Below are positions 56,093-64,000 of a stretch of 64,000 nt of DNA, piece by piece (the first letter of the stretch is position 1; each line of letters opens with the position of its first letter). The stretch is taken from positions 2,232,001 to 2,296,000 of the forward strand of contig NZ_CP119546.1 of the NCBI RefSeq assembly GCF_029277985.1. Direction: 5' to 3'. The position numbers and the translations under genes were made by a program. Origin of the DNA: Providencia stuartii (GTDB lineage: Bacteria; Pseudomonadota; Gammaproteobacteria; Enterobacterales; Enterobacteriaceae). The notes below the pieces were generated by a model. That model made no database searches. It worked only from the letters and a program-made list of their open reading frames with translations, and had not been told where the DNA came from.

Positions 56093-57190
56093 CTAAAGAA
56101 AAGGATAGTCGGTATACCCTTCTGCTCCTCCTCCATAAAAGGTTTCAGGACGTTGCGGATTTAACGCCGCCTTGTGCTGGAAACGCGTCACTAAATCTGG
56201 ATTAGCAATAAAATCACGTCCAAATGCAACTGCATCAATCAATCCCTTCTCGATCAGATCTTCAGCTTTCTCAACCGTATAGGCCCCCGCACCGATAATC
56301 ACTCCCTCGAAACGCTCACGAACTTGTTTGCGAAAATCTAAGCTGTATGGTTGTCCTCCAGCCCAATCAGGCTCAGACATGTGAAGATAAGCAATGTGTC
56401 GTTTATTCAATTCGTTAATAAGATATAACGCATCTTCAACTTCATTTGGCCCATTATCGGTATTTTGAAAACGACCTAATGGAGAAACACGAATACCAAT
56501 GCGTTCAGGACTCCATTCTGCACAAACAGCATCAATGACCTCTAGAAGAAAACGTGCACGGTTCTCCCTTGTTCCACCATATTGGTCGGTGCGATGATTG
56601 GCTGATGGTGATAAGAATTGATGTAATAAATAACCATGTGCCGCATGCAGTTCAACCATGTCAAAACCCGCTTCCCTTGCATTAGCAACAGCTTGACGAA
56701 AATCATTAACGATGCCGGGGATTTCAGCAAGTTCTAATGCTCGCGGTGTAGACGTATCAACTCGAATAGCTCGCCCATGTTCATCTCTTAATGATGTTCT
56801 GGTTCCCGCATTGATAGCAGAGGGTGCTACTGGTGCAGCGCCTTCAGGTTGAAGGCTTGTATGAGAAATTCTCCCTGTATGCCATAGCTGTACGGCAATA
56901 CGCCCTCCTTCACGATGAACGGTAGCGGTAATTTTTTTCCATGCTTCAATTTGTTCGGCACTATGTAAGCCGGGAGCGCCCGCATAGCCTTTTGCCTGAG
57001 CAGAGATTTGAGTTGCTTCTGAGATAATTAAGCCAGCTGTCGCACGTTGACGATAATATTCAGCCATCAAAGCCGTTGGAATATCCCCCGGTTCAATGCT
57101 ACGTAAGCGAGTTAATGGGGCCATAAAAATACGATTTGGAGCAGTTAACGACCCCACTTTAAGCGCTGTGAATAATTTTTTCTGTGACAT
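56093..57190 (-). CDS. nemA: N-ethylmaleimide reductase, Old Yellow Enzyme family
   Basis: A 365-residue FMN flavoprotein that reduces electrophiles such as N-ethylmaleimide, glyoxal-type compounds and nitro-esters with NADPH. The TIM-barrel motifs [41 protein letters not shown] (with the substrate-binding His pair) and the FMN-phosphate loop [13 protein letters not shown] are present. It lies downstream of its repressor gene nemR with an operator-like site between them. Confidence 0.96.
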   Translation of the reverse strand: MSQKKLFTALKVGSLTAPNRIFMAPLTRLRSIEPGDIPTALMAEYYRQRATAGLIISEATQISAQAKGYAGAPGLHSAEQIEAWKKITATVHREGGRIAVQLWHTGRISHTSLQPEGAAPVAPSAINAGTRTSLRDEHGRAIRVDTSTPRALELAEIPGIVNDFRQAVANAREAGFDMVELHAAHGYLLHQFLSPSANHRTDQYGGTRENRARFLLEVIDAVCAEWSPERIGIRVSPLGRFQNTDNGPNEVEDALYLINELNKRHIAYLHMSEPDWAGGQPYSLDFRKQVRERFEGVIIGAGAYTVEKAEDLIEKGLIDAVAFGRDFIANPDLVTRFQHKAALNPQRPETFYGGGAEGYTDYPFL

Positions 57191-57203
57191 AAAATCTCCA
57201 GAT

Positions 57204-57218
57204 TAGACCGGTCGACTA
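57204..57218. promoter_or_regulatory. NemR-box-like site between nemR and nemA
   Basis: TAGACCGGTCGACTA contains the perfect core GACCGGTC and resembles the NemR box upstream of nemR. It would let NemR act on nemA directly as well as through the operon promoter. Confidence 0.5.
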
Positions 57219-57243
57219 GTAGTTAGGTAAATAAAAACGCCTA

Positions 57244-57843
57244 TCAACAATCAGGCGTAGTGATGATTTTTTCCACATAAGCCAGAGCACTTTCCATTGG
57301 TGCGCGACTTCGAGAAATTTTGGCTTGTAAATTCGCACCTAGCCAGAGTGAATAAAGTACCTGTGCGACAGACAATGGCTCACCCGAGAAGCTCAACGAC
57401 TTTTCATTTCGGCCATTAACCAGTGCTTGTGCCAGTATAGCCACTACTTGACTGACACCTTTATCCATAGCTGTGTTCATATCCTCTGATAAGTCACATA
57501 CCTCAGCGGATAATTTGACCGTCAAACAACCTGTTATATGACTAAATGCACAAGTGTTATCCAGCACCTTTCCATAATAAGCCAACAAGCGATCTCGATA
57601 ATTCCCTGTGCCATGCTCAAAGTGCCCCTCTAGCCGTTGGAGGTAAACCGCATAATAGCGTTCTAACATAGCCACGCCAAAGGCTTCCTTCGAGCGGAAA
57701 TAATGGTAAAACGAGCCTTTTGGTACCTCTGCGGTTTTTAACAGCTCATTTAACCCCATGCCGACAAAGCCTCGCTGAAGACAAAGGTTTTCTCCCGTAA
57801 CCAAAAGGTGTTCTCGTGTATCCTGTTCTGACTTTCTGTTCAT
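57244..57843 (-). CDS. nemR: TetR-family electrophile-sensing repressor NemR
   Basis: A 199-residue repressor. It has an N-terminal helix-turn-helix (residues 9-55, NELLKTAEVPKGSFYHYFRSKEAF) and a ligand domain with GCLTVKLSAEVCDLS, whose first Cys corresponds to redox-sensing Cys106 of E. coli, and NLQAKISRS, with the partner Lys175. Hypochlorite and electrophiles inactivate it and induce nemA. Confidence 0.94.
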   Translation of the reverse strand: MNRKSEQDTREHLLVTGENLCLQRGFVGMGLNELLKTAEVPKGSFYHYFRSKEAFGVAMLERYYAVYLQRLEGHFEHGTGNYRDRLLAYYGKVLDNTCAFSHITGCLTVKLSAEVCDLSEDMNTAMDKGVSQVVAILAQALVNGRNEKSLSFSGEPLSVAQVLYSLWLGANLQAKISRSRAPMESALAYVEKIITTPDC

Positions 57844-57856
57844 ATCTCTACTGTAA

Positions 57857-57872
57857 TAGACCGCTCGGTCTA
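57857..57872. promoter_or_regulatory. NemR operator
   Basis: TAGACCGCTCGGTCTA is a near-perfect palindrome with the E. coli NemR box pattern TAGACC-N4-GGTCTA, placed 13 bases upstream of the nemR ATG. Confidence 0.85.
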
Positions 57873-57969
57873 GAGCAAATTACTTTTTGTTATTATATGG
57901 CAAAATAAGCTATATAAAAAATATTACAGTACCTTAAAAAGACTCAAACAACGATAACTTGCGTGAATT

Positions 57970-59397
57970 TCACTGACTAAGGGGAGTTATTGCTGAAAAA
58001 TAACGCTTAGCATTATAAAAACAAATATTCTCAACCAGTTGACCTATCATTTTTTCCTCTGCTGGCATTTCACCATTCATCACTAAAGTCCCTAGCATAT
58101 TACAAAGGATACGCCGGAAGTATTCATGCCGTGTATAAGATAAAAAACTCCGTGAGTCAGTCAACATTCCGATAAATAGGCTGAGCAAACCTAACTGAGA
58201 TAACTGCTCCAATTGCCTCTGCATTCCTTCTTTTTGGTCATTAAACCACCAAGCGGAGCCAAATTGGATTTTGCCCGCAACCTCACCATCCTGAAAATTA
58301 CCGATTAATGCCGCCAAAACGTCGTTATCGCGTGGATTAGCACAATAGAGAATGGTACGAGGGAGTTCGTTAGTTTTATCCATCTCATCAAGAAGACGGG
58401 AAAGTGGATAGGCAATCGGTAAATCACCAATAGCGTCAAATCCACTGTCAGAACCCAGTAACGTAAATTGTCGGCGATTGTTATTACGCATCGCGCCAAT
58501 ATGCAATTGCATCACCCAACCGTATTTAGCATACTGTTTTCCCAACCATCCTAATATCGCGGTAGAAAATTGTGCAATCGCGATTTCATCCAGGATTTTT
58601 CCTTGCAAGCGAGCTTGTAATATCCGATCAAGCACCGTTTCATCGGGTATCGGTGCATAACGCACAATATCAATACCATGATCGGATGCGATACACCCAT
58701 GAAATGCAAAATATTCCAATCGTCGTTCTAGAGCGAAAAGTAAATCGCTAAAACGCGAAATAGCAATATTCGCACACTCCCCTAATTGTTCAATGTAGTC
58801 AGCAAAACCAACCTGCTCGATTTTAAATACACGATCTGGCCGCCAGCTAGGGCGGACTTCTATATTAATTGTTTTATCTTGAGCTATTTGCTGATGGTAT
58901 ATCAAAGAATCAATGGGATCATCGGTGGTACCAACCATATGCACCTGCATTTGTTGCATAATCCCGAGTGTTGAAAACGCTGGCTGAGAAAGCCGTTCAT
59001 TCGCTTCATGCCAAATGTCATCCGCGGTCGTTGGACTTAATAATTTTCCAGTAATACCAAATGGGCGACGCAATTCAAGATGGGTCCAATGATAAAGCGG
59101 GTTACCCAATGTCATTGGAACCGTTTTGGCCCAAGCTAAATACTTTTCATAGTCGCTACTTTCACGACCTGTAATGAATCGTTCTGGAATACCCGCCGAG
59201 CGCATAGCTCGCCATTTATAATGGTCAGCTTCTAACCATATTTGCCCAAGGTTATCAAATTGACGATTTTCAGCTATTTCTTGAGGATTTAAATGGCAGT
59301 GATAATCATAAATTGGCATTTTGGCAGCATAATCATGATATAAATTCTGCGCTACTTTATTGTTTAATAAAAAATTTTCGCAAAGGAAGGATTTCAT
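57970..59397 (-). CDS. uxaC: Glucuronate isomerase
   Basis: Converts glucuronate to fructuronate and galacturonate to tagaturonate, the first step of hexuronate catabolism. It is 475 residues from [11 protein letters not shown] at 59397 (GGAG upstream; a longer frame reaches 59409). Family stretches: [17 protein letters not shown] (metal-site HxH), WKWRAMR-type [23 protein letters not shown] and [18 protein letters not shown] [21 protein letters not shown]. It lies 14 bases after uxuB in one operon. Confidence 0.96.
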   Translation of the reverse strand: MKSFLCENFLLNNKVAQNLYHDYAAKMPIYDYHCHLNPQEIAENRQFDNLGQIWLEADHYKWRAMRSAGIPERFITGRESSDYEKYLAWAKTVPMTLGNPLYHWTHLELRRPFGITGKLLSPTTADDIWHEANERLSQPAFSTLGIMQQMQVHMVGTTDDPIDSLIYHQQIAQDKTINIEVRPSWRPDRVFKIEQVGFADYIEQLGECANIAISRFSDLLFALERRLEYFAFHGCIASDHGIDIVRYAPIPDETVLDRILQARLQGKILDEIAIAQFSTAILGWLGKQYAKYGWVMQLHIGAMRNNNRRQFTLLGSDSGFDAIGDLPIAYPLSRLLDEMDKTNELPRTILYCANPRDNDVLAALIGNFQDGEVAGKIQFGSAWWFNDQKEGMQRQLEQLSQLGLLSLFIGMLTDSRSFLSYTRHEYFRRILCNMLGTLVMNGEMPAEEKMIGQLVENICFYNAKRYFSAITPLSQ

Positions 59398-59411
59398 AAG
59401 AAGCTCCAACG

Positions 59412-60878
59412 TTATAATGTCGCCACAGCTTGTCGTGCACCAACATCCAGTAACTTCTGATACGCCAATTTCACTGCTGTAATAAAAGAGGGATTATTTG
59501 CTAAATGTTTATCAAATATCGATTCAATGGCTAATAACTCTTCAACGACCCCGACGGAAAGACCGTGCTTTGCATATATAGCCGCAAATGTTTTTTTTAG
59601 TGGGTCTCGTATATCTATAGTATTACCTTGCTCATCAATACCACTGATATAACGCATCCATCCCGCTATGCCTAATACTAAGCAAGAGTGTTCCGTTCCA
59701 TGCTCTAAATGCCATAAAACTGAGTCCAATAAGCGTTGAGGTAATTTTTGACTACCATCCATCGCGATTTGCCATGTTTGATGCCTTAACGCTCGATTTG
59801 TGAAGCGGGCCATTAAACTGTCCGTATAAGCGATAAAATCAATATCTTCCGATACCGTAACCGTCATTGCTTGCTCATTAAGCATCAGCTTTCGTACTGC
59901 ATTGCGGTAATCAGGATTATCCATCGTATCCGCGATATAGGTATAGCCGCCTAAATAACCTAAATAAGCCAAAAAGGAGTGGCTGCCATTGAGCAGACGT
60001 AATTTCATTAATTCAAAAGGTTTCACGTTCCGCACAAATTTAGCGCCAGCAAGTTCCCATTCAGGACGTCCATGAACAAAATTGTCTTCAATTATCCACT
60101 GTTTAAAAGGCTCGCAAATCACAGCACACCGATCGTTTTTACCAAGTAACTGAGTCATTTCATTGGTACTTTCTTCCGTAACGGCAGGGACAATTCGATC
60201 TACCACCGTGCATGGAAACGTGACATGTTGTTCAATCCATTCGCTGAGTTTCCGATCTTGCAAAGATGCCAACCCAATAACGGCTCGACGAACCATATGA
60301 CCATTATCACGAACATTGTCACAAGAGAGCACAGAAAATGGAGGGCGCTGACGTTCGAAACGTCGTTTCAGGGCCGCGGTTATAAACCCTATTGCTGAGC
60401 GAGGGGTATCTGGAGTTGTAATATCTTGTTTTATCAATTCATTATTAAGATCCAGTTGACCTGTTACTGGGTCAATACAATAACCTTTTTCTGTTATTGT
60501 TAACGAAATAATACTGATATCAGGCGAAGCCATCTTTTCAATGATAGCGTCGACGCCATCAATCAGCGGATGCATCGCTTCTTTCATCGAGCCTATGACT
60601 TTCAATGCTGTTGTTGAGGGTCCTTTTTCTACAATAGCATATTGCATCGATTGAGCTTTGAGGGCTTCAATGATGGCGATATTACGCACAGACATCAAAT
60701 TGACCTCACAATAGCCCCAGTCACTCTGCGTTTTTTCTAAAACAAGATGCATATAAAGCGCTTGATGTGCTCGATGAAATGCCCCACACCCGAGATGAAC
60801 CATACGAGTTGTCAAACGGTCAGTCGTCCAGTTAGGATAGACAATAACAGGGTCAGTCATCGCCAGTTTATTTTTCAT
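59412..60878 (-). CDS. uxuB: Fructuronate reductase (mannonate oxidoreductase)
   Basis: NADH-dependent reduction of fructuronate to mannonate. The 488-residue protein carries [60 protein letters not shown] and [16 protein letters not shown], which match UxuB rather than UxaB. The start at 60878 has AGGA upstream. It is first in an operon with uxaC; uxuA is not in the window. Confidence 0.94.
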   Translation of the reverse strand: MKNKLAMTDPVIVYPNWTTDRLTTRMVHLGCGAFHRAHQALYMHLVLEKTQSDWGYCEVNLMSVRNIAIIEALKAQSMQYAIVEKGPSTTALKVIGSMKEAMHPLIDGVDAIIEKMASPDISIISLTITEKGYCIDPVTGQLDLNNELIKQDITTPDTPRSAIGFITAALKRRFERQRPPFSVLSCDNVRDNGHMVRRAVIGLASLQDRKLSEWIEQHVTFPCTVVDRIVPAVTEESTNEMTQLLGKNDRCAVICEPFKQWIIEDNFVHGRPEWELAGAKFVRNVKPFELMKLRLLNGSHSFLAYLGYLGGYTYIADTMDNPDYRNAVRKLMLNEQAMTVTVSEDIDFIAYTDSLMARFTNRALRHQTWQIAMDGSQKLPQRLLDSVLWHLEHGTEHSCLVLGIAGWMRYISGIDEQGNTIDIRDPLKKTFAAIYAKHGLSVGVVEELLAIESIFDKHLANNPSFITAVKLAYQKLLDVGARQAVATL

Positions 60879-61231
60879 GACGGGTTCCTAGGGGGCTAGC
60901 AAGCACAAAATTAGGAAGTCTATTGGTTCAATTTGGAAAAGCATAGTGGCATACAAATCACTATTCGACTATTTCCCTTAATTTATTTGGTTAACCTGAT
61001 CACAGTATTAATACGTATAAGTTAACCAATGGAGTCGTTAAATGAATTAGCAAAATGATATAACACTTCACTAATTATTTATTACTCAATGCGTTCTATT
61101 AAAATAAGCCGAATCCATAGGGGTATATATTGTCTAAGTTTATATGCTGTCATTTTTTATGAGTAGCTTCCATAATCACATTTGGTCAACCAATTTGTGC
61201 TAAACTACTTTAACTAAGACGGGAGATTGAT
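60879..61231. other. Divergent hexuronate control region
   Basis: A 353-base gap between divergent uxuB and the uxuR-type gene. It has one good dyad (TTGGTCAACCAA, 61182-61193) and two half-matching words near 60987 (TTTGGTTAACC) and 61021 (GTTAACCAAT). These resemble the UxuR/ExuR operator AAATTGGTNNACCAATTT. Confidence 0.7.
61182..61193. promoter_or_regulatory. UxuR/ExuR-type operator upstream of the regulator gene
   Basis: TTGGTCAACCAA is a near-perfect dyad, extended as ATTTGGTCAACCAATTT, which matches the known E. coli operator pattern. Its place 38 bases before the regulator start suggests autoregulation. Confidence 0.75.
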
Positions 61232-62008
61232 ATGGCCATTATCATGACATCATCGACTGAAACTAAACGTCCTTACCAAGAAGTGGGCCACTTACTGCGG
61301 CAAATGATCACGAATATGGGCTATGCCATCGGCGATAGGCTTCCCCCTGAAAGAGAAATAGCCGAGATGCTAAATGTTTCTAGGGCTGTTGTGCGCGAAG
61401 CGTTGATCATGCTAGAACTTGAAAACCTTATTGAAGTGCGAAAAGGCTCCGGTATTTATCTGATTGCTCTGCCTAATCAAAAAGAAAACACGACCTCTGC
61501 CTCTTGCGCGCTGAATGCAGCAGGCCCATTTGAATTGTTGCAGGCAAGGCAGCTACTCGAAAGCAATATTGCTGAGTTTGCTGCGACGCAAGTCACCCCT
61601 GTTGATATCGCCAATATTCGTCAAGCATTACAACGGCATCATGACAATCAGGATCCTGAAGAGTCAGAAAACAACGACCGCGAATTCCATCTCACCATTG
61701 CTGAAGCAACACATAATAGTTTACTCGTTGAACTGTTAAAACAATCATGGGCTTGGCGAGATAATAATCCTATGTGGTTAAAATTGCATACACGAATTAC
61801 TGATATCAATTACCGCCAAGAATGGATGAAAGATCATCAGGCCATTTTAGCTGCCATGGTTAAAAAAGACCCTATTGCGGCGAAACAAGCTATGTGGCAA
61901 CATCTCGAAAATGTCAAACGGCGGCTATTAGAATTATCTGACGTTGAAGATCCTAATTTTGATGGCTATTTATTCAACTCTTATCCTGTCGATTTAGTCC
62001 GTAATTAA
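61232..62008 (+). CDS. uxuR: GntR/FadR-family hexuronate regulator (UxuR/ExuR type)
   Basis: A 258-residue repressor. The winged helix (residues 14-80, RLPPEREIAEMLNVSRAVVREALIMLE) is followed by an all-helical FCD effector domain (PFELLQARQLLESNIAEFAA, HLTIAEATHNSLLVELLKQSW). Its closest match by memory is UxuR. GGGAG lies before the start. It is divergent from uxuB-uxaC, which it probably represses until fructuronate is present. ExuR is an alternative name I cannot exclude. Confidence 0.9.
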   Translation: MAIIMTSSTETKRPYQEVGHLLRQMITNMGYAIGDRLPPEREIAEMLNVSRAVVREALIMLELENLIEVRKGSGIYLIALPNQKENTTSASCALNAAGPFELLQARQLLESNIAEFAATQVTPVDIANIRQALQRHHDNQDPEESENNDREFHLTIAEATHNSLLVELLKQSWAWRDNNPMWLKLHTRITDINYRQEWMKDHQAILAAMVKKDPIAAKQAMWQHLENVKRRLLELSDVEDPNFDGYLFNSYPVDLVRN

Positions 62009-62045
62009 TATTTCGCATAACAAGAGATAAAAAGAAACGTTTTTG

Positions 62046-62831
62046 ATGAATTTTGAACATATAGACAGCAGTATACAGAAACAAGTGAAATCCGCCTGCT
62101 TACTTATTGAGAAACATCTTGGTGATTCACTCAATACTATTCACCTTTATGGCTCTACTTTGCATGGGGGACTAAAACCCCTTAGTGATATTGATTTGCT
62201 TGTTACCATTCATGTACCACTGACGGAGCAGCAACGTAAACGATTAATGAGAGAGCTTCTAGCGGTATCGGCTTGGCCTGGAAGTGATCCTACGTTACGT
62301 GCATTAGAAATCACTATCTTACTCAGTGAAACCATAAAACAGTGGCGCTACCCTCCTCATCGCGAACTACAATTTGGTGAATGGTTAAGAGAGGACATTA
62401 ACTCAGGGATCTTTGAACCCCCACAAATAGATCCCGATGTCGCGATTCTCCTCACCAAAGTGAGGTTACACAATATCGCAATACTCGGTGAAGATGCTGC
62501 CCACACATTTGCCCCTATTCCATTAGAGGATTTATCACAGGCAATCAAAGCGACATTGGCTCAATGGAATAGCTCGGATGATTGGCAAGGCGATGAATGT
62601 AATATTATCCTTGCCCTCGCTCGTATATTTTATACGTTATCGACTCACGACATTGCATCTAAATCAGAAGCTGTAGATTGGTTATTGAATAGAACGAGTC
62701 ATATTTCGCATCAACGCTTACTTGCGGCAGCACAGCATGCTTATTTAACAGGAAAACCCTTCGATACTTCTGATCCTAAAGCTATCGAAGATTGTATTCT
62801 TGCCATAAAAGCGCAATGCGAAAACATATAA
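62046..62831 (+). CDS. AadA-type aminoglycoside adenylyltransferase (ANT(3'')-like)
   Basis: A 261-residue nucleotidyltransferase. The catalytic motif YGSTLHGGLKPLSDIDLLV holds the GS and DxD metal residues, followed by RALEITIL (third acidic residue), ELQFGEWLR and, in the C-terminal helical domain, KRYEA-like DVAILLTKVRLHN. Family members transfer AMP to streptomycin and spectinomycin. No integron attachment site (59-base element), integrase or mobile element is next to it, so it appears to be a resident chromosomal gene. It is 37 bases after uxuR. Confidence 0.88.
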   Translation: MNFEHIDSSIQKQVKSACLLIEKHLGDSLNTIHLYGSTLHGGLKPLSDIDLLVTIHVPLTEQQRKRLMRELLAVSAWPGSDPTLRALEITILLSETIKQWRYPPHRELQFGEWLREDINSGIFEPPQIDPDVAILLTKVRLHNIAILGEDAAHTFAPIPLEDLSQAIKATLAQWNSSDDWQGDECNIILALARIFYTLSTHDIASKSEAVDWLLNRTSHISHQRLLAAAQHAYLTGKPFDTSDPKAIEDCILAIKAQCENI

Positions 62832-62850
62832 TTCATTGATGTTCATTTTT

Positions 62851-62908
62851 TCTGTCAGCATTAAATGCTCTAACGGTGACTTATCAACCGTTACCTGTCG
62901 CTGACAGA
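62851..62908. other. Large two-step hairpin after the aadA-type gene
   Basis: TCTGTCAGC (62851-62859) pairs with GCTGACAGA (62900-62908), and inside it AACGGT (62872-62877) pairs with ACCGTT (62887-62892). No T-run follows on either strand. It could be a transcript 3' end, a small RNA element or a protein-binding dyad. Confidence 0.5.
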
Positions 62909-62975
62909 GTTGAAAAATCTTACACATCATCATAAAAGGTCAGTAAACTGAATCATTGACAGAATCACGAAATAA

Positions 62976-62988
62976 GTGACAGCGTCAC
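62976..62988. promoter_or_regulatory. matS site upstream of selU
   Basis: GTGACAGCGTCAC is a perfect match to GTGACRNYGTCAC. It is the rightmost of the four sites. Confidence 0.85.
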
Positions 62989-63094
62989 GATGGAAGTATC
63001 CTGTTATTATTCCGTTAGGATCATGACGTGCCTTCACGCCCACATAGGAGTATAGTAGACGCTCCTATAATTTGGATTAATAACCGTTTTCACC

Positions 63095-64000
63095 ATGGAA
63101 TCAGCAGCATTACCGCAAAATATCCGCCAAATTTTAACTACTGGCACCCCTTTAATTGATGTCCGCGCCCCTGTTGAGTTTCAGCAAGGGTCAATGCCCA
63201 ACGCGCACAATATCCCTTTAATGAATGATGCGGAACGTTCTGCTGTTGGGACATGCTATAAACAACAAGGCTCAGCAAAAGCAGTAGAATTAGGTCATCG
63301 ATTAGTCAACGGTGAAATTCGAGCCAAGCGAATTACTGCTTGGCGTAAAGCATGCCAACAATTTCCTCATGGCTATATCTGTTGCGCTCGAGGGGGCATG
63401 CGTTCACATATCGTTCAGCAATGGCTCCATGAGATAGGGATTGAGTACCCATTAATTATTGGTGGCTACAAAGCATTAAGACAAGCTGCCATTGAGGTAA
63501 CAAAAGAGTTAGCTCAACGCCCTATCATTTTGATAGGCGGATATACTGGCAGCGGTAAAACGATGATGATACATGAATTACCTAATGGTATTGACCTTGA
63601 AGGGATCGCTCATCACCGTGGTTCCTCTTTCGGCAGAACATTGCAGCAACAATACCCACAAGCCACATTCGAAAATCATCTAGCGGTGGAAATGCTCAAA
63701 AAATCTCAACAACATACACGCTGGATACTGGAAGATGAAGGTCGCACCATTGGCGCAAATAGTCTACCGGAGGCGCTACGCGCTCAAATGGCAAATGCAG
63801 CTATTGTGGTTGTTGAAGACCCTTTTGAATTACGTTTACAGCGACTAAAAGAAGAATATTTTGACCGGATGACGCATGCGTTTTTAACTGCTTATGGTGA
63901 AGAACAAGGGTGGATAGCCTACAGTGAATATCTGCACCATGGCCTATCAGCAATTCATCGCCGTTTAGGTTCGCAACGCACCATAGAATTAACAACATCA
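63095..64000 (+). CDS. selU: tRNA 2-selenouridine synthase SelU/MnmH (3' end outside the window)
   Basis: Replaces sulfur by selenium in the wobble 2-thiouridine of tRNA-Lys, -Glu and -Gln. The first 302 residues are visible. The rhodanese domain (residues about 10-135) has the catalytic Cys in CCARGGMRS, and [10 protein letters not shown] opens it. A P-loop domain follows with GGYTGSGKT (about 148-156) and LEDEGRTIG. The frame is open to the window end. An inverted repeat ATAGGAG/CTCCTAT (63044-63068) lies in its promoter region. Confidence 0.94.
   Translation, partial: MESAALPQNIRQILTTGTPLIDVRAPVEFQQGSMPNAHNIPLMNDAERSAVGTCYKQQGSAKAVELGHRLVNGEIRAKRITAWRKACQQFPHGYICCARGGMRSHIVQQWLHEIGIEYPLIIGGYKALRQAAIEVTKELAQRPIILIGGYTGSGKTMMIHELPNGIDLEGIAHHRGSSFGRTLQQQYPQATFENHLAVEMLKKSQQHTRWILEDEGRTIGANSLPEALRAQMANAAIVVVEDPFELRLQRLKEEYFDRMTHAFLTAYGEEQGWIAYSEYLHHGLSAIHRRLGSQRTIELTTS

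Overview
The window is chromosomal DNA from an enterobacterium of the Morganellaceae, most likely Providencia or a close relative. The evidence is a low G+C content by eye, gene orders shared with E. coli K-12 (rsxC-rsxB-rsxA-ydgK, add, ydgA, manA-fumC-tus, ynfM-ynfL-mlc-ynfK), and accessory genes of the kind Providencia and Proteus carry (CBP21-like LPMO, large chaperone-usher fimbrial operon, polymorphic-toxin remnants). It is the replication terminus. A dif site lies at 27041-27068, the fork-arrest gene tus at 12491-13411, two Tus-binding Ter sites at 13427-13443 and 6343-6359, and four perfect matS sites. The KOPS-type octamers I found point at dif from both sides.

Left part (1-20 kb), mostly core genes: rsxC (cut by the window start) to rsxA, ydgK, a ydgJ-type oxidoreductase, a yfeH-type transporter, add, ydgA, manA, fumC, tus, an AA10 chitin monooxygenase, the ynfM/ynfL divergent pair, mlc, a second bioD, two small periplasmic proteins and ydfG. 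At 20.7-25.5 kb three secreted hydrolases sit together: a PI-PLC-type phospholipase and two convergent phosphodiester-glycosidase (NAGPA-fold) proteins.

Around dif (25.5-30.8 kb) gene density falls. The stretch holds small orphan genes, gene fragments (MFS tail, GNAT fragment), and an orphan deaminase-type toxin tip with a SUKH immunity gene. From 30.8 to 41.1 kb runs a chaperone-usher fimbrial operon with one major pilin, two minor pilins, three chaperones, one usher and three tandem tip-adhesin paralogues. The adhesins have variable lectin domains and almost identical pilin domains, and the spacers between them are decayed pieces of the usher gene. This looks like a cassette array able to recombine.

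The right part (41-64 kb) has an AT-rich fimbrial control region, a YgdI/R lipoprotein, arsR-arsB without arsC, GrpB and GNAT proteins, an unrecognised helical protein followed across a terminator by a patatin phospholipase, and a two-gene operon. That operon joins a protein with a nuclease-like motif and a glycine-zipper membrane tail to a 1458-residue Ycf46-like AAA+ ATPase carrying about 900 residues of LRV/HEAT-like repeats. I regard it as the best candidate for an undescribed system. Then follow nemA/nemR, hexuronate catabolism (uxaC, uxuB, uxuR-type regulator), a chromosomal aadA-type gene and selU (cut by the window end). I saw no rRNA, intact tRNA, insertion sequence, CRISPR array or intact prophage.
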